From Megalobrama amblycephala (taxonomy: Eukaryota > Chordata > Actinopteri > Cypriniformes > Xenocyprididae), in NCBI RefSeq assembly GCF_018812025.1, contig NC_063052.1, positions 29,140,193 through 29,204,192 on the forward strand: a stretch of DNA of 64,000 bases, in the 5' to 3' direction. Below the pieces are notes generated by a model, which saw only the letters and a program-made list of their open reading frames with translations, was not told the origin of the DNA and did no database searches. A program made the translations under genes and the position numbers. Positions 35,758-62,130 of this stretch are shown in pieces (within the stretch, counting starts at the first letter, position 1; each line of letters opens with the position of its first letter).

Positions 35758-37491
35758 TATTATATCACCTTTGCATCAAATTACAAAAAACTAGTTAACG
35801 CTGCTGTGAGGGTGTTTCTAATACAGCGGCTATGGGAGTGATGGTAAAAATGACATCTTTCTCTCTTCTGACAGATTATCGTGATAGACAAAATGTGTAA
35901 GAGTCATAACCCTTTGTTAAACACAGAGCTTATTTTTTGCGATTTTCCAAAAGTCTATGGGAAAAATGCATTGGCTTTCGATCGAGGGAATCGGTGCGCC
36001 GCTAACTTCCGGGTTGGCCTACAAAAACACATAATCTCTGAGGTACTCCACTCACCGCTATAAAATTTTACCCAACTATGACGACTTCCGCTTCTGAGAA
36101 ACCCGTAAATGTGAAAAGGGTCTATCGCGCTTATATATCTCACAATTTTTTGCATTTGCACTATTAAATCTCACAGTTTCCACGTTTTACAATTAGCTTG
36201 GTTTTTAATAATGCATACCTCACATTTAATGACTTAAAATCTTGTAACTGCAACTTTATATATAAAAATGGATAGTTATATACATATTTTCCGCATGCAT
36301 ACAACAATTAAAACAAGCATAAAGAAGAAAAAACAGAAAAAATAAAAAGGCGATAGCATAATCTTGTACTATTAATTATAATGAACAATAGTAATAGTTA
36401 TATTAATCTTAATGAAACTTTATTGCACGTTATAAAGAACCAGGATCCAATAAGCGAAACAAAAACAAACCTAACACGTTTTATTTAATGGAAATTTACA
36501 GTGAAATAAATAGGTTTGTGGTTCGCTACTGCTTTATTTGAGTGTTCGCTTTTTGCGTTTGTATGTAACATTTGGACGGTCCCTGATATCAAGGACGCTA
36601 ATCCGCCTTTTGTTCTCGTCGAGCTCTGACCACGGTGCTGAAACTACATTGAGCCAAATCATGTTTTCTCGCAAATTAACGCCCACATAAACTACATGCT
36701 TTCCTCACTATGTGGTCGAGCAATTTCGCTATCTTAGTGCGCGTTCTATCAGGGAATTCATTTCATTAATTCTCGATTAATAAAGCAAACAAATACACAA
36801 AATAAAATTACCCTTTAGAAGGTGATATACACCACATCACATGTTCAATTTACATCCTCCAAGACATCAAGTGCATCTGTAATTGTTAATGTTCAGTAGC
36901 CCATATATAAGGCTGTCTAGAGTAAACTAAATTAAAGACTACTGTACTTGTGTTCATTTACTGGGATTGGCAACCATCTGCCACTAGCCTCTAAATCCAC
37001 CAATGCTGTTTTTACCCTTGACCCAAAAACCATATAACTTAAAAACTCATCTTTCTGATATCCTCACTTTAAGACAAAAAAACAAACTCTATACTATGAC
37101 TGAAAGCACGACTCATTCACGTACACAAGAGCACGCACTTACAATCACAGATGACTCAACTGATTATACCAGACAGACGAATTAACGACGACACCTGCTG
37201 GTTATTTCAGTATTGCAGCATTGAGAGCTTGTCAATGGTCAAAATCTGTATCAATTATGCAGATCAATTAAATTCAATGTAATTTCACACACGATCAATA
37301 TGCACTTTCAATCAAGAGCCAGGAATTCTGGATGATAAACAAACAGCTTTCATCATTTGTGAGTAGCTTCCTATAAATTCATATCAAGCTGCTTGAGGCC
37401 TTTATATCTTTGTGAGGTATGAAACGTGATATTATATCAGCTGGCATCAAGTGAACTGGCATAAAGGTCACCTCCTGATATACCCTGACCT
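35758..37491. other. Intergenic, no gene recognised
   Basis: Mostly AT-rich non-repetitive sequence. Open frames up to about 70 codons have no recognisable content. A CpG-bearing patch around 36540-36660 could be regulatory but has no supporting motif set. Confidence 0.5.
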
Positions 37492-38098
37492 TTAGGTTGT
37501 GCACTCTTTCGAGCAGTAACCTGATTTGTCAGTTCTATAACTGGGCTTCCATTCACAAAAAAAATATCGGCATCTTTGTTTTGTCTAAAAATATTTAGGC
37601 ACAATATTGTTTGCATCTCAAACAACAAGCTCCAATAAATACCTCTAACAGAGGGCAAGCTAACCCTCCTGGTGATAACTATATGATAGTTGCCTTTAGC
37701 AATAAAGTAGCAGTGTATTGAGAACACTTTGCACCAGTAGAGGGCGATAGAGCTCTAACTTTCCACTGTGTTTAGTGTATTTGCACAGAAGGCCTGAGTA
37801 GGAAAACAACTTGACTACATGTGCATCATCCATTCCAATAATTTTAAGAGACAACATTAGATTTTGACCACTGCACTGGAATTTTTTTAATAGGCTAGTT
37901 TGTGAATTTTGCCATGGCCTTGAGGCCGGAGACAATTTACAGTTCTTGCAAATATAAAAGGATAATTCAGACATTGTGAGTGTACTCTGTGCAACAGCAT
38001 ATCCTTTACCTTGATTTGCAAGCGGATGGGATACAAGGGCATTGGATGTCCCCTCAAGCACTCTGTTGCTGGGCAGACAAAGTCCTTCACCAGAAGAT
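37492..38098 (-). CDS. Possible 3' part of a small cysteine-rich protein gene
   Basis: I do not recognise this gene. On the minus strand, 38098-38010 has a plausible acceptor (TGTATGCAG) and a good donor (AAG then GTAAAG). Its frame reads LLVKDFVCPATECLRGHPMP and continues to RLQIK. 37584-37492 follows an acceptor (ATATTTTTAG) and, joined in phase 0, reads TKQRCRYFFCEWKPSYRTDK then SGYCSKECTT and TAA. The joined 60-residue tail has cysteines in C-x5-C, C-x4-C and C-x3-C spacing, which looks like a zinc-binding module. A 5' exon ending in phase 1 is required; none was found with confidence. It sits between celf3 and rprd2. Chance is a real alternative: another frame of each exon is also open. 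Confidence 0.3.
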
Positions 38099-38469
38099 CT
38101 GCATACATTGAGGATGGACACAGGGGGAGTCAAATAAAACAAAAGGTTGATTGGGTTAAAAGACAAAGGGGAGGATTGACATGAGGGGGGAGGGGGGGAG
38201 AAGTTATAAAACATTAATAGAAAGCACAACCTTAGTATTTTATATAGCTAACATGTATGGGTATCATTTGCATAGTTATATAGTTTCAGTTTCAAATACA
38301 TATAAAGCATAAAAGAACCGTATTAGTTATAGGCTATGCATGATCATGCAAAGAAGATTTAAAGCACTGGTTACTTGTGCAAAATGTGTATTTTAATAGG
38401 CGATTTGAATACAGAGTTATTTTGAGTGAACTGTATGACGAGGATGGGTAATTTCATGGTTCGCATCAC

Positions 38470-38580
38470 AAACGACGCACATGCTGCTGTGGAAAGTTTT
38501 GTACGACGCGGTTAGCAAATATTTCATTTGAAACGTGCACGCGCGCTTCCCGTACGGGGGCGTGTCTCTCACAAGCATTT
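38470..38580. promoter_or_regulatory. CpG-rich patch
   Basis: Contains ACGACGCACATGC, TACGACGCGG, ACGTGCACGCGCGC and CCGTACGGGGGCGTG, clearly CpG-denser than its flanks. It lies just upstream (minus strand) of the possible cysteine-rich exons and could be their promoter. No TATA or start site was identified. Confidence 0.25.
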
Positions 38581-39264
38581 GAATAAGGCAGGCCTGTGCT
38601 GCGTAAATAAACTCATCACTGTAAAACCTCATCAGCATCACTGCTAAACATTGTGTTCGGTAAAATTTAATGGTGTAGCATTAGGCGGATGATTTTGTTT
38701 TATGACATTTAATTATAATTCAAAACATGTATTACACTAATTATATTATTAATATTTTAATTTAATATATAATAATTATGTATTATAATCTAATAATTGA
38801 ATATTATAACAAATTAGGCCTATAATATATTATAAATATGTATTTAAAAAGGTTTTATCTCTTATCTCCAGTTCAGCAATTCGAAAATAACATTAAGATT
38901 TTCTGTGTTGTACGTGTTTTTTTTTTTTTCCGCAAAGAAATTTGAATAGGTAGGCTATCATAATCGGTCTTACTGAAACCTGAGGACATGACGACAGACA
39001 GTTGTTTTGACTTTCTAACGTATTTGAGTGCTTCACAGTAAACCCTTGCTGTGTTTTGTCAATACGCCTACGTTATAAATTCAAAAAAAAAACTTTGCAT
39101 ATTTATATGAGAAAGGCGACAGCCTTTGTTTTTAAATGATACTGGAATGCAAATACTATAACCGTTGAGCTCTGGCCTTTCTGTAAATGAATCTGTTTAT
39201 AAAATGTCGTTTAAAACTTTAATTAGCCTACCATTATGTTCTCTCACGTGTATTTGTGTGCATG

Positions 39265-39595
39265 TTAAAGGGATAGTTCACCCAAAAATGAAAATTCTGT
39301 CTTCATTTACATGTTCTAAACTTGAATTTCTTTCATCTGCTGAACACAAAAGAAGACATTCTGATGAATATGGGTAACCAAACAGTTGATGGACCCCACT
39401 GACTTCCATAGTATAGGGGTGGGGGGGGGTACTATGAAAGACAATAGGGCCTATCAACAGTTTGGTTACTGACAATCTTAAAAATATCTTCTTTTGTGTT
39501 CAGCAGAACAAAAAAAAAGTTATACAGGTTTGGATCAACTTGAGGGTGAGCAAATGATGACAGAATTTTAATTTTTGGGTGAACTATCCCTTTAA
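39265..39595. repeat. Foldback element, family A
   Basis: TTAAAGGGATAGTTCACCC at the left and GGGTGAACTATCCCTTTAA at the right; the inner arms pair through ACCAAACAGTTGATGG-type sequence and an inverse CAACAGTTTGGTTAC. A run of nine or more G lies in the loop (about 39420-39430). Confidence 0.85.
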
Positions 39596-41284
39596 GTCTC
39601 TGTAAATATTACTAATACCAGTGGATTAGATAAGGTTTAGTTCAGACTAAACATTAATTTATAAACACAGTATTTCTTTAATTTCTGAAAAAAATCCATT
39701 TTAGATACTTGTTAATTAATCCTAGTATGCAGCGTTTTCCACCAAATCTCAACACGTGTGTCATGACTGTATTGTTGGAAATGATTTGTGATCTTAAAGA
39801 ACGGTTCAAGATTTTAGGTTATGTTTTACTGACAGGTATTGCAAAACTCTTCTCTTCATGCACATCTGTTATTGTCCATGAAAGAGGAGATCAGCCATAT
39901 GACACCTCTACAGCAGGAACCTCAGAGGGCAAAAGGCAGTTTGAAAACCCCTGGTGTGAAACTAAAGAACTTAAGTCTGCTCAACACCAGATGTTTTTTT
40001 TTTTTTTTTTTTGCCATTAGAGTGTTCTTTTGTTTTGAACTTTTGAAATGAACAGCAAAATGCATGTGCTAGATTTGAGGAGGATTTTGTTGTAGTTGAC
40101 AAAATCCAAGGAGTATATACCAGGACATGACTGGGCTCCCCTCAGCACAGGGCCCAGGACAACATCCAGGGTTGTCTCCCCCTGCTGACGACCATGTGTA
40201 AATATATTTGTATTGCAACTTGCATCAACGTCTTTGGCAATTTAATGCTTATTTTATGATTTTAAACAATTTGCTATTATAAGCAGTGATGATTTCTGAC
40301 TTGCATTATTTAGTTATTTAGGTAGATTTCCATTATTTCACATTTTACAGTAAATTCTATAATAATTTTAGCCTTCACCTTTCTCTTTCATGAAAGTTGA
40401 AGAATAAAAGACGTGATATACTGAGGTACTCAGAAAAGGCATTTCGAAATGTCCTGGAATATTTTACTTTTGTGACACAAAATGGTTTGATCATTGCTAA
40501 AATCCTTCCTATAGCCAGCAAACATCTGATTGTAAGTAATTTGCAGGCTAGAGGACGAGGCAAATTTCTCTTTTTTACTTTACGCATTTTTTTTTCTTTT
40601 CGCCGTTGTATTAATCAAGGTAAAAAACAACTCAGGAAGTTGTTACCCTGATCTGATTCAAGGAGCTGACTCCATAAACATCCATCTGTGCTTAATGCAA
40701 TCAGCCACAGCTGATCCTTGAGAATGAGTGATATTAAATGAAGCGGAACTATGACGCTTATGAAGGGCCTCATCTTAGAAGGTGTTCTTGTGTAAATTCC
40801 TTGTCTTATGTGCTACATTTATTTCAGAGAAAGACACACAACTGAAGTGTGACCAGTGAGTGATGTCTCGACTAAATCCTTATTTGATCTGAAAAAAGCT
40901 TGCATCTTAATTTAACTGTACCTGCATGTAATTTGACAACTTTTTAGTTAAAATTGTGCAAATGTAAGCCTAAAGTGAGGTAAAAATGCAAGAAATTAAG
41001 AGGTAAATACTCTACAAACCAGACTAGAGTATGTGAGAGGAGCGTTTGGTCCAGGATCACTAAGCAGGAAGCAAAAAAAAACCCGAAGTGGAACTGAAAC
41101 GGATCGATTATAGAACGCTTTGAGTGAGGTGAAAATTTAGCTTTAACTATGCATTTTTGTATTTCACTGCTTATTAGAAATGGTTTGATAGAATGTTATG
41201 ATAAAAATGGCCTACATCAACTACAAGTAATTAAGAATCTTACTTTAAATGGGATTAAATGCCTTTGATTTTGGTTCTAGAACA
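39596..41284. other. Intergenic, no gene recognised
   Basis: It includes a T-rich run (about 39995-40011) and a compact GC-richer stretch (40120-40190) containing CAGGGCCCAGGACAAC and GTCTCCCCCTGCTGACG, probably a repeat fragment. No exon with consistent splice sites and family resemblance was seen. Confidence 0.45.
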
Positions 41285-42410
41285 GGGGTGTCCAAACTAG
41301 GTCCTGGGGCCTGTACCATGAAGCTGGATTAGCTGGGTAGCCAGGTAAGTTTCAGATTAGTTGGCGCCAATCCTGGGTTTTAGATACCATGAAATTGACT
41401 TGACTTTTAGCGGTGTTCATCGCCATGGTAACTTACGCTCCACGGCTAACCTGCTCCGGGGCAGGTTGTGTTCTGGGTTAGAGATCTCAAACTGAAATTG
41501 GACCAATCAGATGTAAGATAAGTGACACTGACACACCCAACACAATAAAGTCACTCCTCCAGTTTCTCTTCCTCCAAGTTAAAGGTCATTATATAGTAAA
41601 AACAAATATTTAACGATGAAATTTGTGGTTTTAATGATAATTACTATAATAATTTTATGATTTATATATGATTTGTATCATTATATGATCTATATTTTTA
41701 TTAATCCATTACACACACGCAAGTTTAGTTTAAAAGTTGTTATTAAGCATTTAGTGTCAATAAATATTAATATATATAGATCATATGTAATATAAATGTG
41801 TAAATATACTCTTTAAATATGACTACAAATGACCTTACATGTTTGAGTCTCTATCGCTATATATTATCAACTATATAAACTAACTTCACAAGTTTCACTT
41901 GCACTGATAGAGAAAGATCATTTCTATTATTTGTCCTCTTTCACAGACTAGTATTTTCCAATAGTTTAAATGCGTTTAAATTCTTTATTTTCAGCAAAAA
42001 CGTTTTAAATCGCGCTGGCTCTCTTGCGAGAAGTGAATCACAGTTTATCATGTTGCTAGGCATGTGATTGGCTGTTTGCCACTGATGTCACGCATTCATG
42101 TGCACAAGCTCCACAAACTCAGGATCAAAGCCTGAGTTGACAGAGAAAGTTGATGATCAGCATCATGGTACCAACAAAGCCGGATTGGAGTGGTTTGGTT
42201 ATGTCAACTCGAAACTAATCCTATAACCCTGAGTTTGTTCAACTACCATCATGGTACAGGCCCCTGGAGGGCCACTGTCCTGCAGAATTTAGCTCCAACT
42301 TACCACAACACACCTGCCTGGAAGTTTCCTATATGCCTAAAAACCTTGATTAGCTGGTTCAGGTTTGTTAAATTGGGGTTGGAGCTAAACTCTGCAGGAC
42401 ATGGTGTAGG
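41285..42410. repeat. Dispersed repeat split by a nested element
   Basis: The outer part starts GGGGTGTCCAAACTAGGTCCT and resumes near 42264 with TGGAGGGCCACTGTCCTGCA, TTTAGCTCCAACTTACCAC and GATTAGCTGGTTCAGG, ending in an inverse GGAGCTAAACTCTGCAGGAC. This is an abundant cyprinid palindromic repeat (family recalled, not searched). The inner element (about 41307-42263) begins GGCCTGTACCATGAAGC and ends ATCATGGTACAGGCCC, so it has its own inverted termini. Confidence 0.7.
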
Positions 42411-42603
42411 GCAAATCTCAGTCATATATAATAAACATGAATTGCAGCCATTTAGCTACAATATCTTTTTCTGCATGTGTGTTGATCATCTTTTATTGAT
42501 GGATGTTCGCGAAAATGTGAAGAGCAAAGAAATCAGTCACTGAAGCAACTGAGATGAAAAGACTCAAAGAAATCATGGTTGAGACTGCACTTCCCCACAG
42601 TGG

Positions 42604-43511
42604 TTTTTTTTTTTTTTTTCAAACACATCTTTATTTAATTCAGTACAGTAAAAGCCTCTGGGAACTGAGGGAGGCCATGATGATTCTGCCCGACAACTTC
42701 GTTTCTTCTGTATCTTCTGCCACTGTTGGCAAAAACGGCTTGTCTCTGTACACCTCAGGACCTTATCTCAAAATTGCAAAGATTACTTTTCTCTACACTG
42801 CTGTTTGTCCATGACAGACGATAATGAAGCTTAACTACCTGTTAGGGCTACATTTAATTACACGTACAAAATAAGATACCAGCTTTGCATAACAATATAG
42901 CTTGATGATCAGTAGAACTTAACTTCGGAAGTAAAAAAATATTACATATCAGCCTTAACTAAATGTTGATCGAAAAAAAACATTGAGTTCTTTCCCAAAG
43001 ATATTCGCAAGATACATGCTCAAACATTTTTACTAAGGGAAAGGACATTTTGAATTAACTTTTAAATCTGTTTTTTTTTTTAATATAGAACTAGACACAA
43101 AAACTGCAGAAATTAAAGAATTAATGAAATGAAATAGAATAACCACCTCTTGTTTTGTCTGCCTTTCAGATTCCTTCTCATTCCACCAGCATTCCTTGCC
43201 AGATATTCTTCCATTTCTCTGCTCCAGTACTCCTTGACATCTTGCCGCACAACTGGTCATGGTTTACATGTCTTGATCATGGAACAGAACAGATCTTGCT
43301 CAAGAGTTTTTGGTGATCTAGTTGAATCCGCCTGGTTACTTGAATAAATTTGCGCTTTCTATTGTGATCTCGTGAAGGAGTTCAACACCATCCCCTTCGC
43401 GTCATTGCCCACAGCAATCTTTGACTTGCTGATAACCCAACAGCACTTGGACTTTACTTGCTCACTGTGACATGCACTAAACACCTGAGCATAAGAATCA
43501 CAATAGACACT
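42604..43511 (-). other. rprd2: rprd2 3' UTR
   Basis: It runs from the rprd2 stop codon to an AATAAA at 42635-42630, giving a UTR of about 0.9 kb. It has no transposable elements. On the minus strand the AATAAA is followed by GATGTGTTTG and then sixteen genomic A residues (42619-42604). Confidence 0.6.
42630..42635 (-). terminator. rprd2: rprd2 poly(A) signal
   Basis: AATAAA on the minus strand, about 880 bases after the stop codon. A genomic A16 tract begins 10 bases downstream, at the normal cleavage distance. Confidence 0.5.
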
Positions 43512-58098
<14,587 letters not shown>

Positions 58099-58378
58099 CT
58101 GGGAAAAGTACGGAAAACAAGGAAAAGTTTAACTTCATTATAAAACAATTAGTTTAATAGTCAACTTACAATGGCAAAACATTTGTCTAATATTAGTGAA
58201 GACGGCCAAACCATAATGAAGTGTCAAAATTCACGGTAACTAACATTAAATCATTTATAAAAAACAAAAAAATGGCACAAAGTTCAGCAATCTCTTTAAA
58301 AAATCCATCACAAGCAACTATTATCAAAATATGTCTACTTTCATCAGACCAAGATATGGTTCTTTCTTCAACTAATGT

Positions 58379-58478
<100 letters not shown>

Positions 58479-60560
58479 TTATTTTTTAGTTTTTTTTGGG
58501 GGGGGGGGGGGTCCATATAAAAGCTTTTACAAAGTGTACATATATTTTTAAATCCCTTTTATGTACAGATTTTGTTGTACCCTCTCAGAAACATACTAAA
58601 GACTATCATTCTTTCATGTGTGAAATTAACAATTTTTACAAAAGTTAAAGCTGTAATTTCATTCCAAATGTTTAAAAGGTGACTTCCATCATCATTTCCA
58701 CCACAGAAAGTAATAAAAAAGCAGTACATATTAGAAACTCCATCTGTTGGTTAAAAAAAAAAAAAAAAAAGACAAAAATACCAGAATCCACAGAGCAAAA
58801 AGTGCCCAAAGATGAAGAAACACACATATACTTGTGAAATACACATCTCAGTGCCATGATCATCATCATTACAGTTTAGAAAATCACAACAACCACACTG
58901 TGTGCAATGATCTGAGGTTCAAGTTGTGTATTCGGGTAAATGATAAATAAAGCTTCAAAACATTTTGCCTAAATTAAATCTGTTCATCATATAAAGCGAC
59001 CATGTCTCTTCAGAAAATTTGGACTAAACCGCTCAATTCATATGGATTAGTTTTACTATCTCTATGAACTTTTTGAAGCATCAAAAGTGGTAGTCACGTA
59101 AGCTGTCTATGGAAAAACATTTGATTATGATGGATTTTTTTTTTACGATCCTGTCCATCAAAATGACGGCGAAACGCAAGTCTAACGCAATATAATATAA
59201 TATATTATATATATAAACAAACCCCGCCCCCCCTTCGGACCCCACCACCGCAACACCGGCGGTTGTTGGTGATTTACCACCGCGGTAGTAAAAATTTGCC
59301 ACCGTCACAGCCCTACTCTCAGATTTCATCAAAAAGATCTTCATTTGCATTCCGAAGATGAACGAAAGTCTTACAGGTTTGGAACGATATGAGGATGAGT
59401 AATCAATGACAGAATTTTCATTTTTGTGTGAACTAAGTAAACACTATAACCAACAAAGCACTCAGTAATGTGGTAGGTTTGTGCACACTGGGAATGTTTT
59501 GTTTTTTTCCAAATAAAGACAACGTAACAATAATTTTACATATAGCACAGGGAAAATGACATGTATGTGAAATAATGGGCAACTGGATATACTGCAGCTA
59601 ATTTAAATTCTATTCGCAAGTTGTGCATTCTATTCGCATGAACAGACCATCACACAGTTTAATGTTTATTAGATATTCAAAGTAGGGCTGCACGGTTAAT
59701 CGAAATCTAACCAAAATTGCGATTTGGCTTAGTGCGATTACGACATCACAAAGGTTGCGATTTTTTTAGGTTTTTAATTGTGAAGTGAGGTGAAGTGAAG
59801 AGTGGCTTTGTGATGACTATTTACAACATGTTTTTGAAGAGCTGATCATTGTAGCCACTCACAGACATATCTGATGACTGTGTGAACACAATGGCCAATC
59901 AGAGGTTATCGGCTTTAAAATGTAAAGAATTATCGGTTATTGGCCAAAATTTTCATATCCGTGCATCACTAACATTTATCATGCACTTTGATCTTCGAAA
60001 CTTTGCAGAACTTTTACATTTACAAAGAGCTATATATTACACACTACATGAAAGATAAAGGCACTTTAACTTCAGGTTAACTTCATGTTTATACTGCTGA
60101 GATCCTTTAGAAGGACATGAAGAGCAAAATGTGCTACACACAAAAAGGAAGAGCACAAGGTGAAAACTTCCTCACAATACGATCCCTTAAGAAGAAGCTT
60201 TTACAAAAATACACATGATATAACACATAACATTGTATAACAAACTCAAAACATGCTTTGTGGTAGTGAAATACGTGTGTTCCTCAGACTAAGGATATGA
60301 AGTCTTATCTAAGGACATCTCACTTATCTTGTGGTCACTTGTTACAGAAGCCCTGCAGAATGCTGACAACACTAAAGAATGCTTAACGACAACACTTAAC
60401 TCAGGTCAAGCAGCATGTGAACCCATTATCTCTTCCTCTTTTCTACTTTAACAGCACAAAATAAACATGAATGAACATCAAAAAGTATGTTGAAATATAC
60501 AGTACAACTTACTGAAATGAATCCATCTCTAATGTAATCACTATATATGAGATAATGAGT

Positions 60561-60624
60561 TTCAATATATGAGTTTCAACTGCAGCAATTGACGTCTTGC
60601 TGCAGTTGAAACTCATATATTGAA
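60561..60624. other. Perfect 28-bp hairpin with 8-base loop
   Basis: The arm at 60561-60588 (TTCAATATATGAGTTTCAAC then TGCAGCAA) is exactly complementary to 60597-60624. The loop is TTGACGTC. Flanks do not extend the pairing. It does not share ends with the foldback families in the window. It could be a small palindrome of transposon origin; a microRNA precursor is unlikely because pairing is perfect and the stem rather AT-rich. Confidence 0.6.
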
Positions 60625-61099
60625 CTGCTTGCAAACAATATGCCACAAAACGTTGCATTTACCTAAAGAAAGCCATTCAATGACCATAAAGTCGATAGTT
60701 ATTAAAAAAAAAAACTTTAGAGGGGAACATTTTTCAAAAAATATGCACAATATTACATATCCATATTTTTACTTATTACAATTCCCAGACTTAATAAAAA
60801 CACAGTGCCACTCAATATAATAATTGGACTTTTGATTACTTCTGAGGAGAAAAGAAAACCTGAAGGAGATTGGTCTATTCATTTGGCTCAAAATTCATTA
60901 AAAATACATTTTCAAAAGCTGAAGTGATTTCTTTGTTTTATTTATTACTATATCTCAATATTTTAACAAATTGCAAAAGTGGAATAATGGATCAAAGCCT
61001 ATTGATTAATCAGTGAAACAAACAACGATTAGTCGATTAATTGTTCCAATAATTGTTAGATTATCAAAATAATCGTTTGTTGCAGCCCTCGTACTAAAA

Positions 61100-61545
61100 T
61101 TTTAAAAATGTGATGCTTTGAGTGCTGTTGAGCAGATGTAAACACCTCTGATTGGCCATTGTGTTCACACGCTCAATGGATATGTCTGCGATTGGCTTCA
61201 ATGATCAACAAACATGTTGTAAATAGTCATCAATGACGGTCTTCAATTCACTCACACAGATACACAAGGGAAAGTTTGAAAGCAGGCTTCTATCACGGAC
61301 CAATCAGCTGATAGACGCCTGCTTTCAAACGCTCCCGCTCCCACTTTCAAATTCAGATTTTTCTGTGTTCTTTCAAAGCTCCCATGCATTTATCATTGTA
61401 GCCAATCACAGACATATCTGTTTAGCGCGTGAACACAAAGACCAATCAGAGATGATTACGAATCTGCTCAACAGTGCTCAAAGCTTCACATTTTTAATTT
61501 TTCACGAACTTGGTACCAAAGTCGGTACTTTTGACAACACTAGTT
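61100..61545. repeat. Dispersed repeat S copy
   Basis: It contains CTCTGATTGGCCATTGTGTT, GCTGATAGACGCCTGCTTTC, AATCACAGACATATCTG and TGGTACCAAAGTCGGTACTT. Parts appear in both orientations, so it is itself partly palindromic. Confidence 0.65.
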
Positions 61546-62130
61546 GAAAAACTATATGCAAGACAAGCAATGGTATATTAAAATAAACAGTAACTATAAT
61601 GGAATATGATCCCATTAATGGCGTAATTTTGAGTTTCCTGAATATAACAGTCTGATGAAAGCATCTCAGCAGCAGCGAACAACAAATTTGCATGTGACTT
61701 AGCAATCTGGCATAATGAATCTACATGCTCATGACCTTATTTAGACTCTTTGTACAATATTTAGTTCACATTTATTCCTCTGAAGCTTGTTCTTTCTTTC
61801 TTTCTTTCTTTCTTTTTTAACGCCATACCAGCTTCAAAGGCTATATTCATGGCAAGAATAAAGTATAATTAAATCAAAGGAAGATTAAAAAAGATGTTTC
61901 AAATTTATTTCCTCTAAAAATCTTAAAACCATGCTTGGGCTCACTTGATTAAAAACCTTTTCAAAACTATCAACAGAGTAAAAACGGTTTCTCTGAAGCT
62001 TGTTCTGTGGTCTGTTTTTTAATGCGATTTAAAAGTGTTTTCAAGTACTGTTAAGTAACAACATCACTGTTTAAAGTGCTCCATGCAAAGCACAATGACT
62101 GTATATAATTGCATTGTAATAATAATTTTA

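Noticed and set aside
37696..38229. A 177-codon minus-strand open frame
   Set aside because: No start context and no family resemblance. It spans a segment better explained as exon 38010-38098 read in another frame plus introns.
60561..60624. MicroRNA precursor
   Set aside because: The stem is perfect and short, with none of the bulges typical of conserved precursors; a small palindrome is more likely.
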